Assembly (NCBI GenBank): GCA_026391655.1
Contig: JAPLDR010000019.1
Span: 166,605 to 230,604, forward strand
Origin: Bacteroidia bacterium
Lineage (GTDB): Bacteria > Bacteroidota > Bacteroidia > Bacteroidales > Prolixibacteraceae
Direction: 5' to 3'
Length of the DNA: 64,000 nucleotides
Made by a program: the position numbers and the translations under genes. Positions 34,024-43,215 of the stretch are shown in pieces; positions within the stretch are counted from its first letter, which is position 1, and each line of letters opens with the position of its first letter. The notes beneath the pieces were generated by a model that had not been told where the DNA came from, did no database searches, and worked only from the letters and a program-made list of their open reading frames with translations.

Positions 34024-36891
34024 TTACTGTTCATAATTCTCCAGCGGTTCGCAGGTACAGAACAAGTTACGGTCACCCCAGGCATTATCGACACGTCCGA
34101 CTGGTACCCAGAATTTATTCTCCCGAAGCCATTCGAGCGGATACGCTGCCTTTTCACGTGAATAAGCATGAGTCCATTCGTTTGCAGTAAGCATTTCCGC
34201 CGTATGTGGTGCATTCATTAACACATTATCTGTTGCATCAGCAACTCCATTCTCAACTTCTTTAATCTCATCGAAAATTGCATTCATCGTATCTACAAAA
34301 CGATCCAGCTCCTCTTTTGATTCACTTTCGGTAGGTTCAACCATCAATGTTCCATGAACCGGGAACGAAAGGGTAGGAGCATGGAAGCCATAATCCATCA
34401 ATCGTTTAGAAATATCGGTTTCCGAAATACCGGCAGCAGTTTTGAGGTGGCGACATTCAAGAATCATCTCGTGACCAACACGTCCATTTTCACCCGTATA
34501 TAAAATTCCGTAATTATCTTTCAATCGTGCAGCAATGTAATTGGCATTCAGAATTGCTATTTTAGTTGCTTCTGTAAGACCATCAGCACCAAGCATTTTG
34601 ATATAGCCATAAGTGATTGTCAAGACGGAAGCACTTCCCCATGGAGCAGAAGCAACTGCATGAATTCCAATATGTCCATTGTTCATCACGGAATGAGCTG
34701 GCAGAAATTCAACAAGGTGTTTAGCCACACAAATAGGTCCAACGCCTGGACCACCGCCACCATGCGGAATAGCAAATGTTTTATGAAGGTTCAGGTGGCA
34801 AACATCAGCCCCGATCCGGCTTGGATTGGTCAAACCAACCTGGGCATTCATATTTGCTCCATCCATATAAACCTGACCCCCAAACTGGTGGATAATGCTA
34901 CACATTTCGGTAATCGACGATTCAAAGACACCGTGTGTGGATGGATAGGTCACCATAAAGCATGAAAGGTCATTTTTATACTCCTCCGCTTTTACCTTCA
35001 GTGCCTCTACATCAATATTACCACGTTCATCGCACGGGACAACCACCACTTTCATACCCGCCATCACGGCGCTAGCAGGGTTTGTTCCATGAGCAGAGGA
35101 GGGAATCAAAGCCACATTCCGGTGACCTTCTCCCCGGCTTTTGTGATATTCCCTGATCACAAGCAATCCTGCATATTCGCCTGCAGCACCCGAATTTGGC
35201 TGAAGCGAAATATCGGCAAATCCGGTGATTTCAGCCAGATCACGGCGTAGTTCCTCCATTAATTCATGGTAACCCATCGCCTGATTTTTAGGAACATAGG
35301 GATGTATTCCATTAAATTCGATCCAGCTGAGCGGTAACATTTCTGTTGCAGCATTCAGTTTCATCGTACACGATCCCAACGAAATCATCGAATGAACCAG
35401 CGATATGTCTTTCTTTTCGAGACGTTTGATATACCTTGCCATCTCAGTCTCTGAACGATATTTACTAAAAACGTTCTGCTTCATAAATTTCGATTTCCGG
35501 AGATACGCGGAATCAATAGTTATATTTTCAGTGATGGATGTAATAACCGGAACAGGTTTGTTTGCTGCTTTGGCAAAAACTTCGACTATCCAGTTAATAT
35601 CTTCTATATTTGTTGTTTCGTCAATGCTTAGGCCGACTTGTCCGTTAGAAAAGTAGCGGAAATTCATTTCAAGATCGAGCGACAGCCATTCGATATCTTC
35701 CCTCTTTACATGCCGGGGAAGATCAACTCTAATTGTATCGAAGAAATTTTTATTGACTTGTCTATAACCCAGCTTGGTGATCTCGTCGGATAGCATACCT
35801 GCGATATTATGCACCCTTTCTGCAATGGCTTTAATCCCTTCCGGACCATGATAAATGGCATACATCCCGGCCATTGTCGCTAAAAGGGCTTGCGCCGTAC
35901 AAATATTTGAGGTTGCCTTTTCGCGTTTGATATGTTGTTCGCGTGTTTGAAGCGCAAGACGAAGAGCATTTTTACCATTCACATCTTTCGAAACGCCGAT
36001 AATCCTGCCAGGGATATCACGTTTAAATTCATCACGAGTAGCAAAGAAAGCCGCGACCGGTCCACCATATCCCATTGAAACACCGAAACGTTGTGAAGAG
36101 CCAAAAACGATATCGGCACCCCATTTCCCCGGAGGTGTCAACAGTGCAAGTGCAAGTAAATCAGTAGCAACAGCAACTTTGCACCCTTTCTCCTGAACAG
36201 CTTTTGTAAAACCGGAATAGTCTTCAATTTCGCCATTCGAGTCAGGGTACTGCAAAATAGCGCCGAACCACCTTTCGTCAGCTACTACATCCTTAAAGTT
36301 GCCTACTTTCAATTCAATTCCAAGCGGTTCAGCTCTGGTAATCAAAACATCAAGCGTTTGAGGCCAGATCAGTTCATCAACAAAACAAACATTGGCGCCA
36401 GCTTTTTCCTGTGCCCTCGAACGGAGACTATACATCATGTGCATCGCTTCGGCAGCGGCAGTGGCCTCATCCAATAAGGAAGAATTTGCCAATGGCATAG
36501 CAGTCATTTCACATACCATCGTCTGAAAGTTCAGCAATGCCTCTAACCGACCCTGTGAAATTTCAGCCTGATACGGCGTATATGAAGTGTACCATACCGG
36601 ATTCTCAAGGATATTGCGGAGAATAACTGCCGGAGTAATTGTGTCGTACCACCCCATCCCGATATAGGTATTGAAAACTTTGTTCTTCTTGGCCAGGTTC
36701 AGTATTTTCCGATAATACTCCCTTTCAGTCAGTCCGTTGGAAAGGTTTAAAGGTTTTTTCAACCGGATATTTGCCGGAACAGTCTGATCAATCAGCTCAT
36801 CCAGTGATTGAACACCAATCACTTTAAGCATCTCACTGATATCTTCTTCACGTGGACCGATATGTCGGCTCACAAATTTATCTATCGCCAT
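34024..36891 (-). CDS. gcvP: Glycine dehydrogenase (decarboxylating), P-protein of the glycine cleavage system
   Basis: 955 residues, the fused single-chain form containing both alpha and beta halves. The N-terminal half begins [23 protein letters not shown] and [23 protein letters not shown]; the PLP-binding lysine is near residue 702 in [18 protein letters not shown] in the second half. [13 protein letters not shown] and [13 protein letters not shown] are also typical. Decarboxylates glycine and passes the aminomethyl group to lipoyl GcvH. gcvH and gcvT are not in the window. Confidence 0.98.
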   Translation of the reverse strand: MAIDKFVSRHIGPREEDISEMLKVIGVQSLDELIDQTVPANIRLKKPLNLSNGLTEREYYRKILNLAKKNKVFNTYIGMGWYDTITPAVILRNILENPVWYTSYTPYQAEISQGRLEALLNFQTMVCEMTAMPLANSSLLDEATAAAEAMHMMYSLRSRAQEKAGANVCFVDELIWPQTLDVLITRAEPLGIELKVGNFKDVVADERWFGAILQYPDSNGEIEDYSGFTKAVQEKGCKVAVATDLLALALLTPPGKWGADIVFGSSQRFGVSMGYGGPVAAFFATRDEFKRDIPGRIIGVSKDVNGKNALRLALQTREQHIKREKATSNICTAQALLATMAGMYAIYHGPEGIKAIAERVHNIAGMLSDEITKLGYRQVNKNFFDTIRVDLPRHVKREDIEWLSLDLEMNFRYFSNGQVGLSIDETTNIEDINWIVEVFAKAANKPVPVITSITENITIDSAYLRKSKFMKQNVFSKYRSETEMARYIKRLEKKDISLVHSMISLGSCTMKLNAATEMLPLSWIEFNGIHPYVPKNQAMGYHELMEELRRDLAEITGFADISLQPNSGAAGEYAGLLVIREYHKSRGEGHRNVALIPSSAHGTNPASAVMAGMKVVVVPCDERGNIDVEALKVKAEEYKNDLSCFMVTYPSTHGVFESSITEMCSIIHQFGGQVYMDGANMNAQVGLTNPSRIGADVCHLNLHKTFAIPHGGGGPGVGPICVAKHLVEFLPAHSVMNNGHIGIHAVASAPWGSASVLTITYGYIKMLGADGLTEATKIAILNANYIAARLKDNYGILYTGENGRVGHEMILECRHLKTAAGISETDISKRLMDYGFHAPTLSFPVHGTLMVEPTESESKEELDRFVDTMNAIFDEIKEVENGVADATDNVLMNAPHTAEMLTANEWTHAYSREKAAYPLEWLRENKFWVPVGRVDNAWGDRNLFCTCEPLENYEQ

Positions 36892-36976
36892 TGTATCTGT
36901 ATTTTAATAATTTGCCGGTACAATTTTAACTCCTTTCGGAAGAATAAAATATGATAATTTTTACCTGTGATAAAAT

Positions 36977-37612
36977 TTAGTTCAGAAACGGATTATTGCT
37001 TTTTTCTGCTCCGATGGTCGTTTCAGGTCCATGGCCGCAGTAGACTTTTACCCGAGGATCGAGCACCATTAACTTTTCCAGGATACCTGTGATCAGTTGC
37101 ACATGATTGCCTCTCGGAAGATCAGTACGGCCAACTGAGCCGTAAAACAGGATATCACCTGCAATAAGTAACTGATCTGCTTCCGAATAAAATGCCACAC
37201 CACCCGGCGAATGTCCGGGAACATAAATGACTTTCAACGTTGAATTCCCGAATGAAAGTAATTCGCCTTCTTCGAAAAAATGGCCTGGCAATGGTGGCTT
37301 CAGCATCGACATACCAAACATTGATGATTGATTGACTGCCTGTTCAACAAGAAAGTTGTCTTCTTTGTGAATTTCACTCTTTAGACCCCAGGTATTCTCA
37401 ACAAACCTGTTACCCATCAGATGGTCAAAATGGCCGTGTGTATTGAGCAACCTTACTGGTTTAAGATGGTGGGTTTCGATAAATAATTTCAGTTTTTGCT
37501 CCTCATGAGGGTAAAAACAAGCCGGATCGATAATCACGCATTCGAGCGTATCGTCCCATAACAAAATGGCATTCACCTCAACGGGGTTAAATGTGAACTT
37601 TTTAATGTTCAT
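36977..37612 (-). CDS. Metallo-beta-lactamase-fold hydrolase (glyoxalase II-like)
   Basis: 211 residues from the ATG at 37612; a longer frame begins at 37708, but its extra 32 residues are unlike the family. The dinuclear metal motif HxHxDH is at 59-64 (NTHGHFDHLMGN); further ligands are in VPGHSPGGVAFY and LIAGDILFYGSVGRTDLPRG, then VYCGHGPETTIGAEKSNNPFL. The layout is that of hydroxyacylglutathione hydrolase-like enzymes, often called Gloxalase II-like thioester hydrolases in this phylum. Substrate not determined. Confidence 0.9.
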   Translation of the reverse strand: MNIKKFTFNPVEVNAILLWDDTLECVIIDPACFYPHEEQKLKLFIETHHLKPVRLLNTHGHFDHLMGNRFVENTWGLKSEIHKEDNFLVEQAVNQSSMFGMSMLKPPLPGHFFEEGELLSFGNSTLKVIYVPGHSPGGVAFYSEADQLLIAGDILFYGSVGRTDLPRGNHVQLITGILEKLMVLDPRVKVYCGHGPETTIGAEKSNNPFLN

Positions 37613-37872
37613 ATGATGTTGGATCAAAGTTTTTAAATAATTGTAAAAGAAGCAAGTGCCCCAATAGTCGGTCTGAATTAAGGATCCAACTAATTCATCT
37701 GAAAGCACGGCGAAGGTAGAAAATGTATCAGAAAGATCAAATTAATTTGTATCATCCATTCGGTGATGTAGTCGAAACATTGCAATTTTGCAGAATTTAC
37801 CGGAGAATGCCTTTCTATCGGGTACAATCGCGAAATTATTAGCAATTTTGTAAACGCGATTTAAACAGTAAT

Positions 37873-39003
37873 ATGGCGAACTCAATAAAAATGGTTGACC
37901 TTCACGGTCAATATCTGAAAATTAAAGACGAAATCGATCAGGCTATCCAGGAAGTCATAAACACTTCAGCCTTTATAAATGGTAAGCCTGTTGAAGCTTT
38001 TGCCGGCGAACTGGCTGATTATACGGGAGCAAAATATGTGATTCCGTGCGCCAACGGGACTGATGCGCTTCAGATTGCTTACCAGGCACTCGATCTCAAA
38101 CCCGGCGATGAAGTGATTATGCCTGCATTCAACTATGTCGCATCTGCCGAAGCAGCAGCGATGCTTGGATTAAAACCCGTATTTGTTGATGTTCATGAAG
38201 ACACGTTCAATATCAACGAAAATCTTATAAAAGAGCGAATAACCTCCGCCACAAAAGCAATTGTTGTGGTACATTTGTTCGGCCAGTCAGCCAATATGGA
38301 ACCAATTCTTGAAATTGCCCGTCAATTCAAACTTAAGGTGATCGAAGATAACGCGCAATCGCTTGGGTCGGAATACACCTTCAAAAATGGTAATAAACAA
38401 TTGACCGGAACAATGGGTGATATCGGTACATATTCTTTTTTTCCGACAAAAAATCTAGGATGTTTTGGCGATGGTGGCGCAATATCCACAAATAATCAGG
38501 ATCTTGCACAGAAGGCAACAATGATCTCGCGTCACGGACAGGGACAAAAATATGCCTACGAAATAGTCGGCTGCAATTCACGGCTCGATACTATCCAGGC
38601 TGCCATTCTTAGTGTGAAACTCCGAAATCTTAACAAATATCTTCAAAGCCGTATTGAAGCAGGTCGTTGCTACAATCAACTTTTGGAAAACCTATTCCAA
38701 GTTATAAGACCTTCAGACAACAGTTGGTCAAAACACACCTATAACCAATATGTTATAAGATTAAATAAGCGCGATAAAATCAAAGATTTACTCAAAGCAG
38801 CCGAAGTGCCCACAATGATTTATTATCCGTCGCCGCTTCATCTCCAGAAAGCTTATGCTTATTTGGGATATAAAACCGGAGATTTTCCCGTTGCAGAAAA
38901 ATTGTGTCACGAAGTTCTCGCCTTACCAATTCATACCGAAATAACTTCACACGAGCAAGAATTTGTGATCAACTCCTTAATCCAATCAATTAACTCATTA
39001 TGA
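37873..39003 (+). CDS. wbpE: Sugar-nucleotide aminotransferase, WbpE/WlbC-like
   Basis: 376-residue DegT-family PLP enzyme; SGT-equivalent CANGTDALQ at 59-67, ED 158-159, and Schiff-base K193 in SFFPTKNLGCFGDGGAIS. It resembles the enzymes that aminate UDP-2-acetamido-2-deoxy-3-oxo-glucuronate (WbpE/WlbC). The call is supported by the next gene, a WbpD-like N-acetyltransferase starting within its stop region (39000), and a WbpB-like dehydrogenase at 41150. Together these would give UDP-2,3-diacetamido-2,3-dideoxy-glucuronate for a surface polysaccharide. Exact substrate is inferred from context. Confidence 0.85.
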   Translation: MANSIKMVDLHGQYLKIKDEIDQAIQEVINTSAFINGKPVEAFAGELADYTGAKYVIPCANGTDALQIAYQALDLKPGDEVIMPAFNYVASAEAAAMLGLKPVFVDVHEDTFNINENLIKERITSATKAIVVVHLFGQSANMEPILEIARQFKLKVIEDNAQSLGSEYTFKNGNKQLTGTMGDIGTYSFFPTKNLGCFGDGGAISTNNQDLAQKATMISRHGQGQKYAYEIVGCNSRLDTIQAAILSVKLRNLNKYLQSRIEAGRCYNQLLENLFQVIRPSDNSWSKHTYNQYVIRLNKRDKIKDLLKAAEVPTMIYYPSPLHLQKAYAYLGYKTGDFPVAEKLCHEVLALPIHTEITSHEQEFVINSLIQSINSL

Positions 39004-39575
39004 TACAATATTCAGCACATCCCTCAGCGGTTATTGATGAAAATTGCGAAATCGGCGAAGGGACAAAAATCTGGCATTTCAGTCACATTATGTCGGGGTC
39101 CAAAATTGGTAAACGCTGCAATATAGGTCAGAATGTCGTGGTTTCTCCACAAGTCATTCTGGGGGACAATGTGAAAGTTCAAAATAACGTATCTATTTAT
39201 ACCGGAGTTATTTGCGAAGACGATGTATTTCTTGGACCCTCCATGGTATTCACCAATGTGATTAATCCGCGAAGTGCCATTACACGTAAAGATGAGTACA
39301 GGAAAACCATTGTGCATAAAGGGGCGTCCATCGGAGCCAATGCCACAGTTGTTTGCGGCAACGAAATCGGGCAATACGCTATGATCGGAGCCGGTGCAGT
39401 GATCACAAAAGAGGTTCCCAACTATGCCTTGGTTTATGGCAATCCGGCCCGTCAAAATGGTTGGGTGAGTGAATATGGGCATAAACTCAACTTCGACGAA
39501 GATGGTTTAGCAACCTGCCCTGAAAGCGGTGAGAAATATGCTTTGTCGAATAATGAAGTAAGTAAAATCGGGTGA
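39000..39575 (+). CDS. wbpD: Left-handed beta-helix N-acetyltransferase, WbpD/WlbB-like
   Basis: 191 residues made of hexapeptide repeats (ENCEIGEGTKIWHFSHIMSGSKIGKRCNIGQNVVVSP; GDNVKVQNNVSIYTGVICEDDVFLGPS; GASIGANATVVCGNEIGQYAMIGAGAVITKEVPNYALVYGNPARQNGWVSEYG). The VFTNVINPRSAITRKDEYRKT segment is the insertion loop of the WbpD/WlbB type, which acetylates the 3-amino group of UDP-2-acetamido-3-amino-glucuronate. Overlaps the aminotransferase stop by 4 bases (ATGA), so coupled in translation. Confidence 0.88.
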   Translation: MIQYSAHPSAVIDENCEIGEGTKIWHFSHIMSGSKIGKRCNIGQNVVVSPQVILGDNVKVQNNVSIYTGVICEDDVFLGPSMVFTNVINPRSAITRKDEYRKTIVHKGASIGANATVVCGNEIGQYAMIGAGAVITKEVPNYALVYGNPARQNGWVSEYGHKLNFDEDGLATCPESGEKYALSNNEVSKIG

Positions 39576-39600
39576 TTAGTTACTTCATTGAAATGAATTT

Positions 39601-39667
39601 AGCGGCTGGCGACTGGCCGCTGGCCGCCAGTTGCTAATTGCAAGTTGTCGGTAATTGGGCGCAGATT
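39601..39667. repeat. Dispersed intergenic repeat and left 12-bp inverted repeat of the 39.7-kb gene
   Basis: GGCTGGCGACTGGCCGCTGG and AGTTGCTAATTGC (39629-39641, exact repeat of 9701-9713) belong to the dispersed repeat type. TGGGCGCAGATT (39656-39667) is the reverse complement of AATCTGCGCCCA at 40314-40325, so the two enclose the gene between them. Confidence 0.7.
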
Positions 39668-39703
39668 GAAAAAATAAAATAACAATATTAATAGATTCAT
39701 TAT

Positions 39704-40312
39704 ATGAAAAATACTCTAATTGCCTTTCTTCTTTTAATAGGTCTAAATACATACGGACAATCATCGAATAGACTTTTTTCTAGATTGTTTTATTTGAAAC
39801 CAGATTTCCACGAAAGTCCATCTCAATTTGACAAAATTTTTACTAAAGCATATTCTGTTAATTTACATAATCCGATTGATAATCGTCTTAGTTTTGTTGG
39901 TGAATTAGTAACAAAAAGAATCAAAGTTGAGAGATATGATGATTTCTGGAGTTTTCCGTTATTAAATATCGTGAATAGCAAAATTTCAAATGATTTTAAA
40001 AGATTAGGATTAATTAATTCCGGCAAAGATAGTATTGAAATTCAACCTATAATTGAAGTAATGTACACTTGTCCACGAGGATTTATTTGGTTAAAATGCT
40101 ATTCTAAAGTTCGAATTAAATTTATTGTTAGTAAATCTGGAAATGAAATTCTTAATGACACCTATGAAGCAACTTATTTCACCTCTGGCACAGATTCTGA
40201 ATATGAAGGGAAAATAACTGATACAATTGAGAATTTTGCAAATACAACTTTGGGAATATGTTTGCGTAAATCTTTAGATAAATTTTATAATGATCTAAAA
40301 ACAAAAATTTGA
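39704..40312 (+). CDS. Exported hypothetical protein in an AT-rich insert
   Basis: 202 residues; residues 1-18 are a signal peptide (KNTLIAFLLLIGLNTYGQ). The mature protein has no motif I recognise: mixed alpha/beta with FDKIFTKAYSVNLHNPIDNRLSFVG and a C-terminal helix ENFANTTLGICLRKSLDKFYNDLKTKI. It may be a periplasmic or outer-membrane-associated lipid- or peptide-binding domain, but this cannot be supported. The gene is visibly more AT-rich than both neighbours, separates wbpD from the rest of the polysaccharide operon, and is enclosed by 12-bp inverted repeats (39656-39667 and 40314-40325), which suggests a separate insertion. Confidence 0.7.
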   Translation: MKNTLIAFLLLIGLNTYGQSSNRLFSRLFYLKPDFHESPSQFDKIFTKAYSVNLHNPIDNRLSFVGELVTKRIKVERYDDFWSFPLLNIVNSKISNDFKRLGLINSGKDSIEIQPIIEVMYTCPRGFIWLKCYSKVRIKFIVSKSGNEILNDTYEATYFTSGTDSEYEGKITDTIENFANTTLGICLRKSLDKFYNDLKTKI

Positions 40313-40368
40313 AAATCTGCGCCCAGTAACGCTAAATCTTAAAATTACAAAATCAAATTAATTAAAGA

Positions 40369-41148
40369 ATGTTTATCAAACAAGCACTATACAAAATCCT
40401 GGGGGTCAGAAACTATCTGATTGTCGTTAGCAGACTGTTTTTTATTTCCTATTCCCTGAGGTTTCTTAAAAAGAATAAAACCTTTGATTGTCACTATTTT
40501 ATAAAGAATCTAATTAATGAAGGCGATTATGTAATCGATATTGGCGCCAATCTTGGATACTATTCCCGATTATTTGCACAATTAATCGGACCCAACGGAA
40601 AAGTGTTTAGCGTAGAACCGGTAACTCTTTTCAGAAAAATATTGAAAATCAACACCTCAGGATTCAGAAACACGACCATAATTCCCTATGCATTAGGGAC
40701 AGAGGATAATAAGCCAATCGTAATGGGGATTCCCAAAAGTAATAAATACCTTCGTCATGGATTGACCAGGGTTTTAGATACAAATGAAAATGAGCCGTTT
40801 GAATTCACTTTTAATGAGAAGATGTTTACTCCGGTTACCCTTTTCGGGAAGCTTGAACGATGCGATTACATCAAATGCGATGTTGAGGGTTATGAGATTC
40901 ATATAATCCCGCAACTCGAATTTCTGTTAAAGCCTTTCCAGCCAATTATTCAGATTGAAATTGAGCCAGTAAACAGAAAATCGATTGTCGACTTTCTTTC
41001 ATCGCTATCTTATTCAGCTTTTTATCTTAAAGATGAATTGCTTTTCCCTGTTGAAGAAAACTCTCAGGGAATTGATGGTGATCTTTTCTTTATTCCACAG
41101 ATTAAGATGAAGTTAGCAGTACCTTATTTAGCCAAATTAAATATTTGA
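40369..41148 (+). CDS. FkbM-family methyltransferase
   Basis: 259 residues. SAM-binding motif I is VIDIGANLGYYSRLF (about 54-68), followed by VFSVEPVTLFRKILKIN and the FkbM signature YIKCDVEGYEIHIIPQLE (acidic, then conserved Glu-Gly-x-Glu) in the middle third. FkbM enzymes O-methylate sugars or polyketides. Inside a polysaccharide locus and 1 base from the WbpB-like gene, O-methylation of a glycan residue is likely. No signal peptide. Confidence 0.85.
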   Translation: MFIKQALYKILGVRNYLIVVSRLFFISYSLRFLKKNKTFDCHYFIKNLINEGDYVIDIGANLGYYSRLFAQLIGPNGKVFSVEPVTLFRKILKINTSGFRNTTIIPYALGTEDNKPIVMGIPKSNKYLRHGLTRVLDTNENEPFEFTFNEKMFTPVTLFGKLERCDYIKCDVEGYEIHIIPQLEFLLKPFQPIIQIEIEPVNRKSIVDFLSSLSYSAFYLKDELLFPVEENSQGIDGDLFFIPQIKMKLAVPYLAKLNI

Positions 41149-41149
41149 T

Positions 41150-42124
41150 ATGAAGAATTTTGCATTGATCGGAGCAGCCGGATATATCGCTCCACGGCAC
41201 ATGAGAGCCATCAAAGAAACTGGCAATAAACTGGTTGCAGCTTACGACCCGTATGATGGTGTTGGAATTATCGATAGCTATTCGCCTGACACAAAGTTTT
41301 TTGTTGAGTTTGAACGATTCGATCGTTACCTCGAAAAACAGAAATACGATAAAGGGATGACACTTGATTATATGAGCATCACATCGCCCAATTATCTCCA
41401 CGATGCACACATCAGGGTGGCATTACGACGAGGTGCAAATGCTATCTGTGAAAAACCTTTGGTGCTAAATCCATGGAATATAGAAGCTTTGCAACATGTT
41501 GCAACCGACACCGGCAAAAAAATTTATACAATTTTGCAACTTCGTCTTCACCCGGTTATTATCGCTTTAAAGGAAAAAATCAAAGCCGGGCCTGCCGATA
41601 AAGTTTATGACATCGACCTCACGTATATCACTTCGCGCGGAAACTGGTATTACACTTCCTGGAAAGGTGATATCTCCAAATCGGGAGGAATAGCTACGAA
41701 CATCGGTATCCATTTTTTCGATATACTGACCTGGGTTTTCGGCGATGTCAAAGAGAACATTGTAAATCTGCATACTCATGACAGGGCATCCGGAATTCTT
41801 CTTCTTGAAAAAGCGACTGTTCGCTGGTTCTTGAGTATCAACAACGAAATGTTGCCGACAGCGGTGAAAGAGAGCGGGAAAACCACCTTCCGATCGATCA
41901 CTGTTGAAGGTGAAGAGATTGAATTCAGCGAAGGATTTACCGACCTTCACACCCGAAGTTACGAAGAAATTCTCAAGGGAAATGGTTTTGAGATTGACGA
42001 ATCACGAAAGTCGATTGAGATCGTTTACGATATCCGGAATCAGACACCTGTTGGCTTGAAAGGTGATTACCATCCCTTTGCCGGAAAACCGCTATCCTCT
42101 CACCCATTCTCGCGACTCGATTAA
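41150..42124 (+). CDS. wbpB: Gfo/Idh/MocA dehydrogenase, WbpB/WlbA-like
   Basis: 324 residues. The N-terminal Rossmann fold begins FALIGAAGYIAPRHMRAI; the family motif EKP (101-103) provides the catalytic lysine K102. THYITSRG-like LTYITSRGNWYYTSWKGDISKSGGIATNIGIHFFD and the ending VGLKGDYHPFAGKPL match WbpB/WlbA, which oxidises UDP-GlcNAc-uronate at C3 with NAD recycling. Provides the 3-keto substrate for the WbpE-like aminotransferase at 37873. UDP-GlcNAc 6-dehydrogenase (WbpA) and the 2-epimerase (WbpI) are not in the window. Confidence 0.87.
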   Translation: MKNFALIGAAGYIAPRHMRAIKETGNKLVAAYDPYDGVGIIDSYSPDTKFFVEFERFDRYLEKQKYDKGMTLDYMSITSPNYLHDAHIRVALRRGANAICEKPLVLNPWNIEALQHVATDTGKKIYTILQLRLHPVIIALKEKIKAGPADKVYDIDLTYITSRGNWYYTSWKGDISKSGGIATNIGIHFFDILTWVFGDVKENIVNLHTHDRASGILLLEKATVRWFLSINNEMLPTAVKESGKTTFRSITVEGEEIEFSEGFTDLHTRSYEEILKGNGFEIDESRKSIEIVYDIRNQTPVGLKGDYHPFAGKPLSSHPFSRLD

Positions 42125-42137
42125 TATTCATAGTAAT

Positions 42138-43148
42138 ATGCAAAAGCAATCGATTCTCTTTGTTTACGTTAATTACTCTTCCTTCGTAAAAACCGATTTC
42201 GAAATTCTGTCAACGTTCGCAGAAGTGACAAAATATCAGTTTAAACCAGGAAAAGGGATTTTCAGCACAGGAATTGAATTGCTGAAAGAGCTCCTGTTTT
42301 TAATTTTCAATGGGTATAAATTTGATTCAGTGTTTATTTGGTTTGGCGATTATCACTCATTGCTGCCAGTTCTTTTCGCTAAAATATTCCATAAAAAAAC
42401 ATTTGTTGTGATTGGCGGATACGATGTTTCGACGCTTTCGGAATATAAATACGGAGCGTTTAGCAATCCAATCCGTGCCTTCTTTACTCGAAATACCTTT
42501 AAGTATGTCGACATTTGTTTTCCGGTAGCTGAAGCATTGCGAAAAAAGCTATTACTAATCAATCCTAAAACAAAGGCTGAAACCCTCGCTACAAGTGTTT
42601 ATCCGGAGAAATTCAATTTTTCGGATTATGAGCGGCCAAAACGCATTATCACGATATCAAGCACAGAAAATCTTCAGCGTCTGATGGTGAAAGGGCTTGA
42701 CAGATTTCGCGAACTGGCTATATATTTGCCTGAATTTGAATTTGTTATTATTGGCGCATCTGATACAGTAAAAACATACTTCGAACCGGTACCAATAAAT
42801 TTGATTTTACTGCCGCCACAAAGATTCGTCAGGCTGATTCAATATTATCAAAGCGCCTCTTTTTATGCCCAGTTGTCGCGTTCCGAGGGCCTCCCTAATG
42901 CCCTTTGCGAGGCGATGTTGTGTGGCTGTATTCCGGTTGGAACCAATGTTGGTGATATTCAGATCACCATTGGCGACGCTGGTATGACTATTGAGGATTG
43001 GAAACCGGAAGTTTTGGCTGAATATATTCGTTTGAATCACAATAATATCCAATTGCGCGATCGTGCGAGAGATCGGATTATTACACATTACAATCCTGAC
43101 AAGCGTATACGTCGGTTCAAACAATTGATGGATATAATGCCCGAATAG
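42138..43148 (+). CDS. Glycosyltransferase, GT4-type C-terminal domain
   Basis: 336 residues from the ATG at 42138; a longer frame from 42063 overlaps the previous gene and is rejected. Two Rossmann-like halves; the C-terminal nucleotide-sugar site shows SRSEGLPNALCEAMLCGCIPVGT with the E-x7-E pattern of retaining GT-B enzymes. Thirteen bases downstream of the WbpB-like gene in the same operon. Likely adds one sugar to a lipid-linked oligosaccharide on the cytoplasmic face. Sugar specificity cannot be read. Confidence 0.85.
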   Translation: MQKQSILFVYVNYSSFVKTDFEILSTFAEVTKYQFKPGKGIFSTGIELLKELLFLIFNGYKFDSVFIWFGDYHSLLPVLFAKIFHKKTFVVIGGYDVSTLSEYKYGAFSNPIRAFFTRNTFKYVDICFPVAEALRKKLLLINPKTKAETLATSVYPEKFNFSDYERPKRIITISSTENLQRLMVKGLDRFRELAIYLPEFEFVIIGASDTVKTYFEPVPINLILLPPQRFVRLIQYYQSASFYAQLSRSEGLPNALCEAMLCGCIPVGTNVGDIQITIGDAGMTIEDWKPEVLAEYIRLNHNNIQLRDRARDRIITHYNPDKRIRRFKQLMDIMPE

Positions 43149-43215
43149 CATGTACCTGAATAAATTATAGATTGAATTTTCACATAAATTATCATATCAA
43201 CTAATTTTGAAAAAA

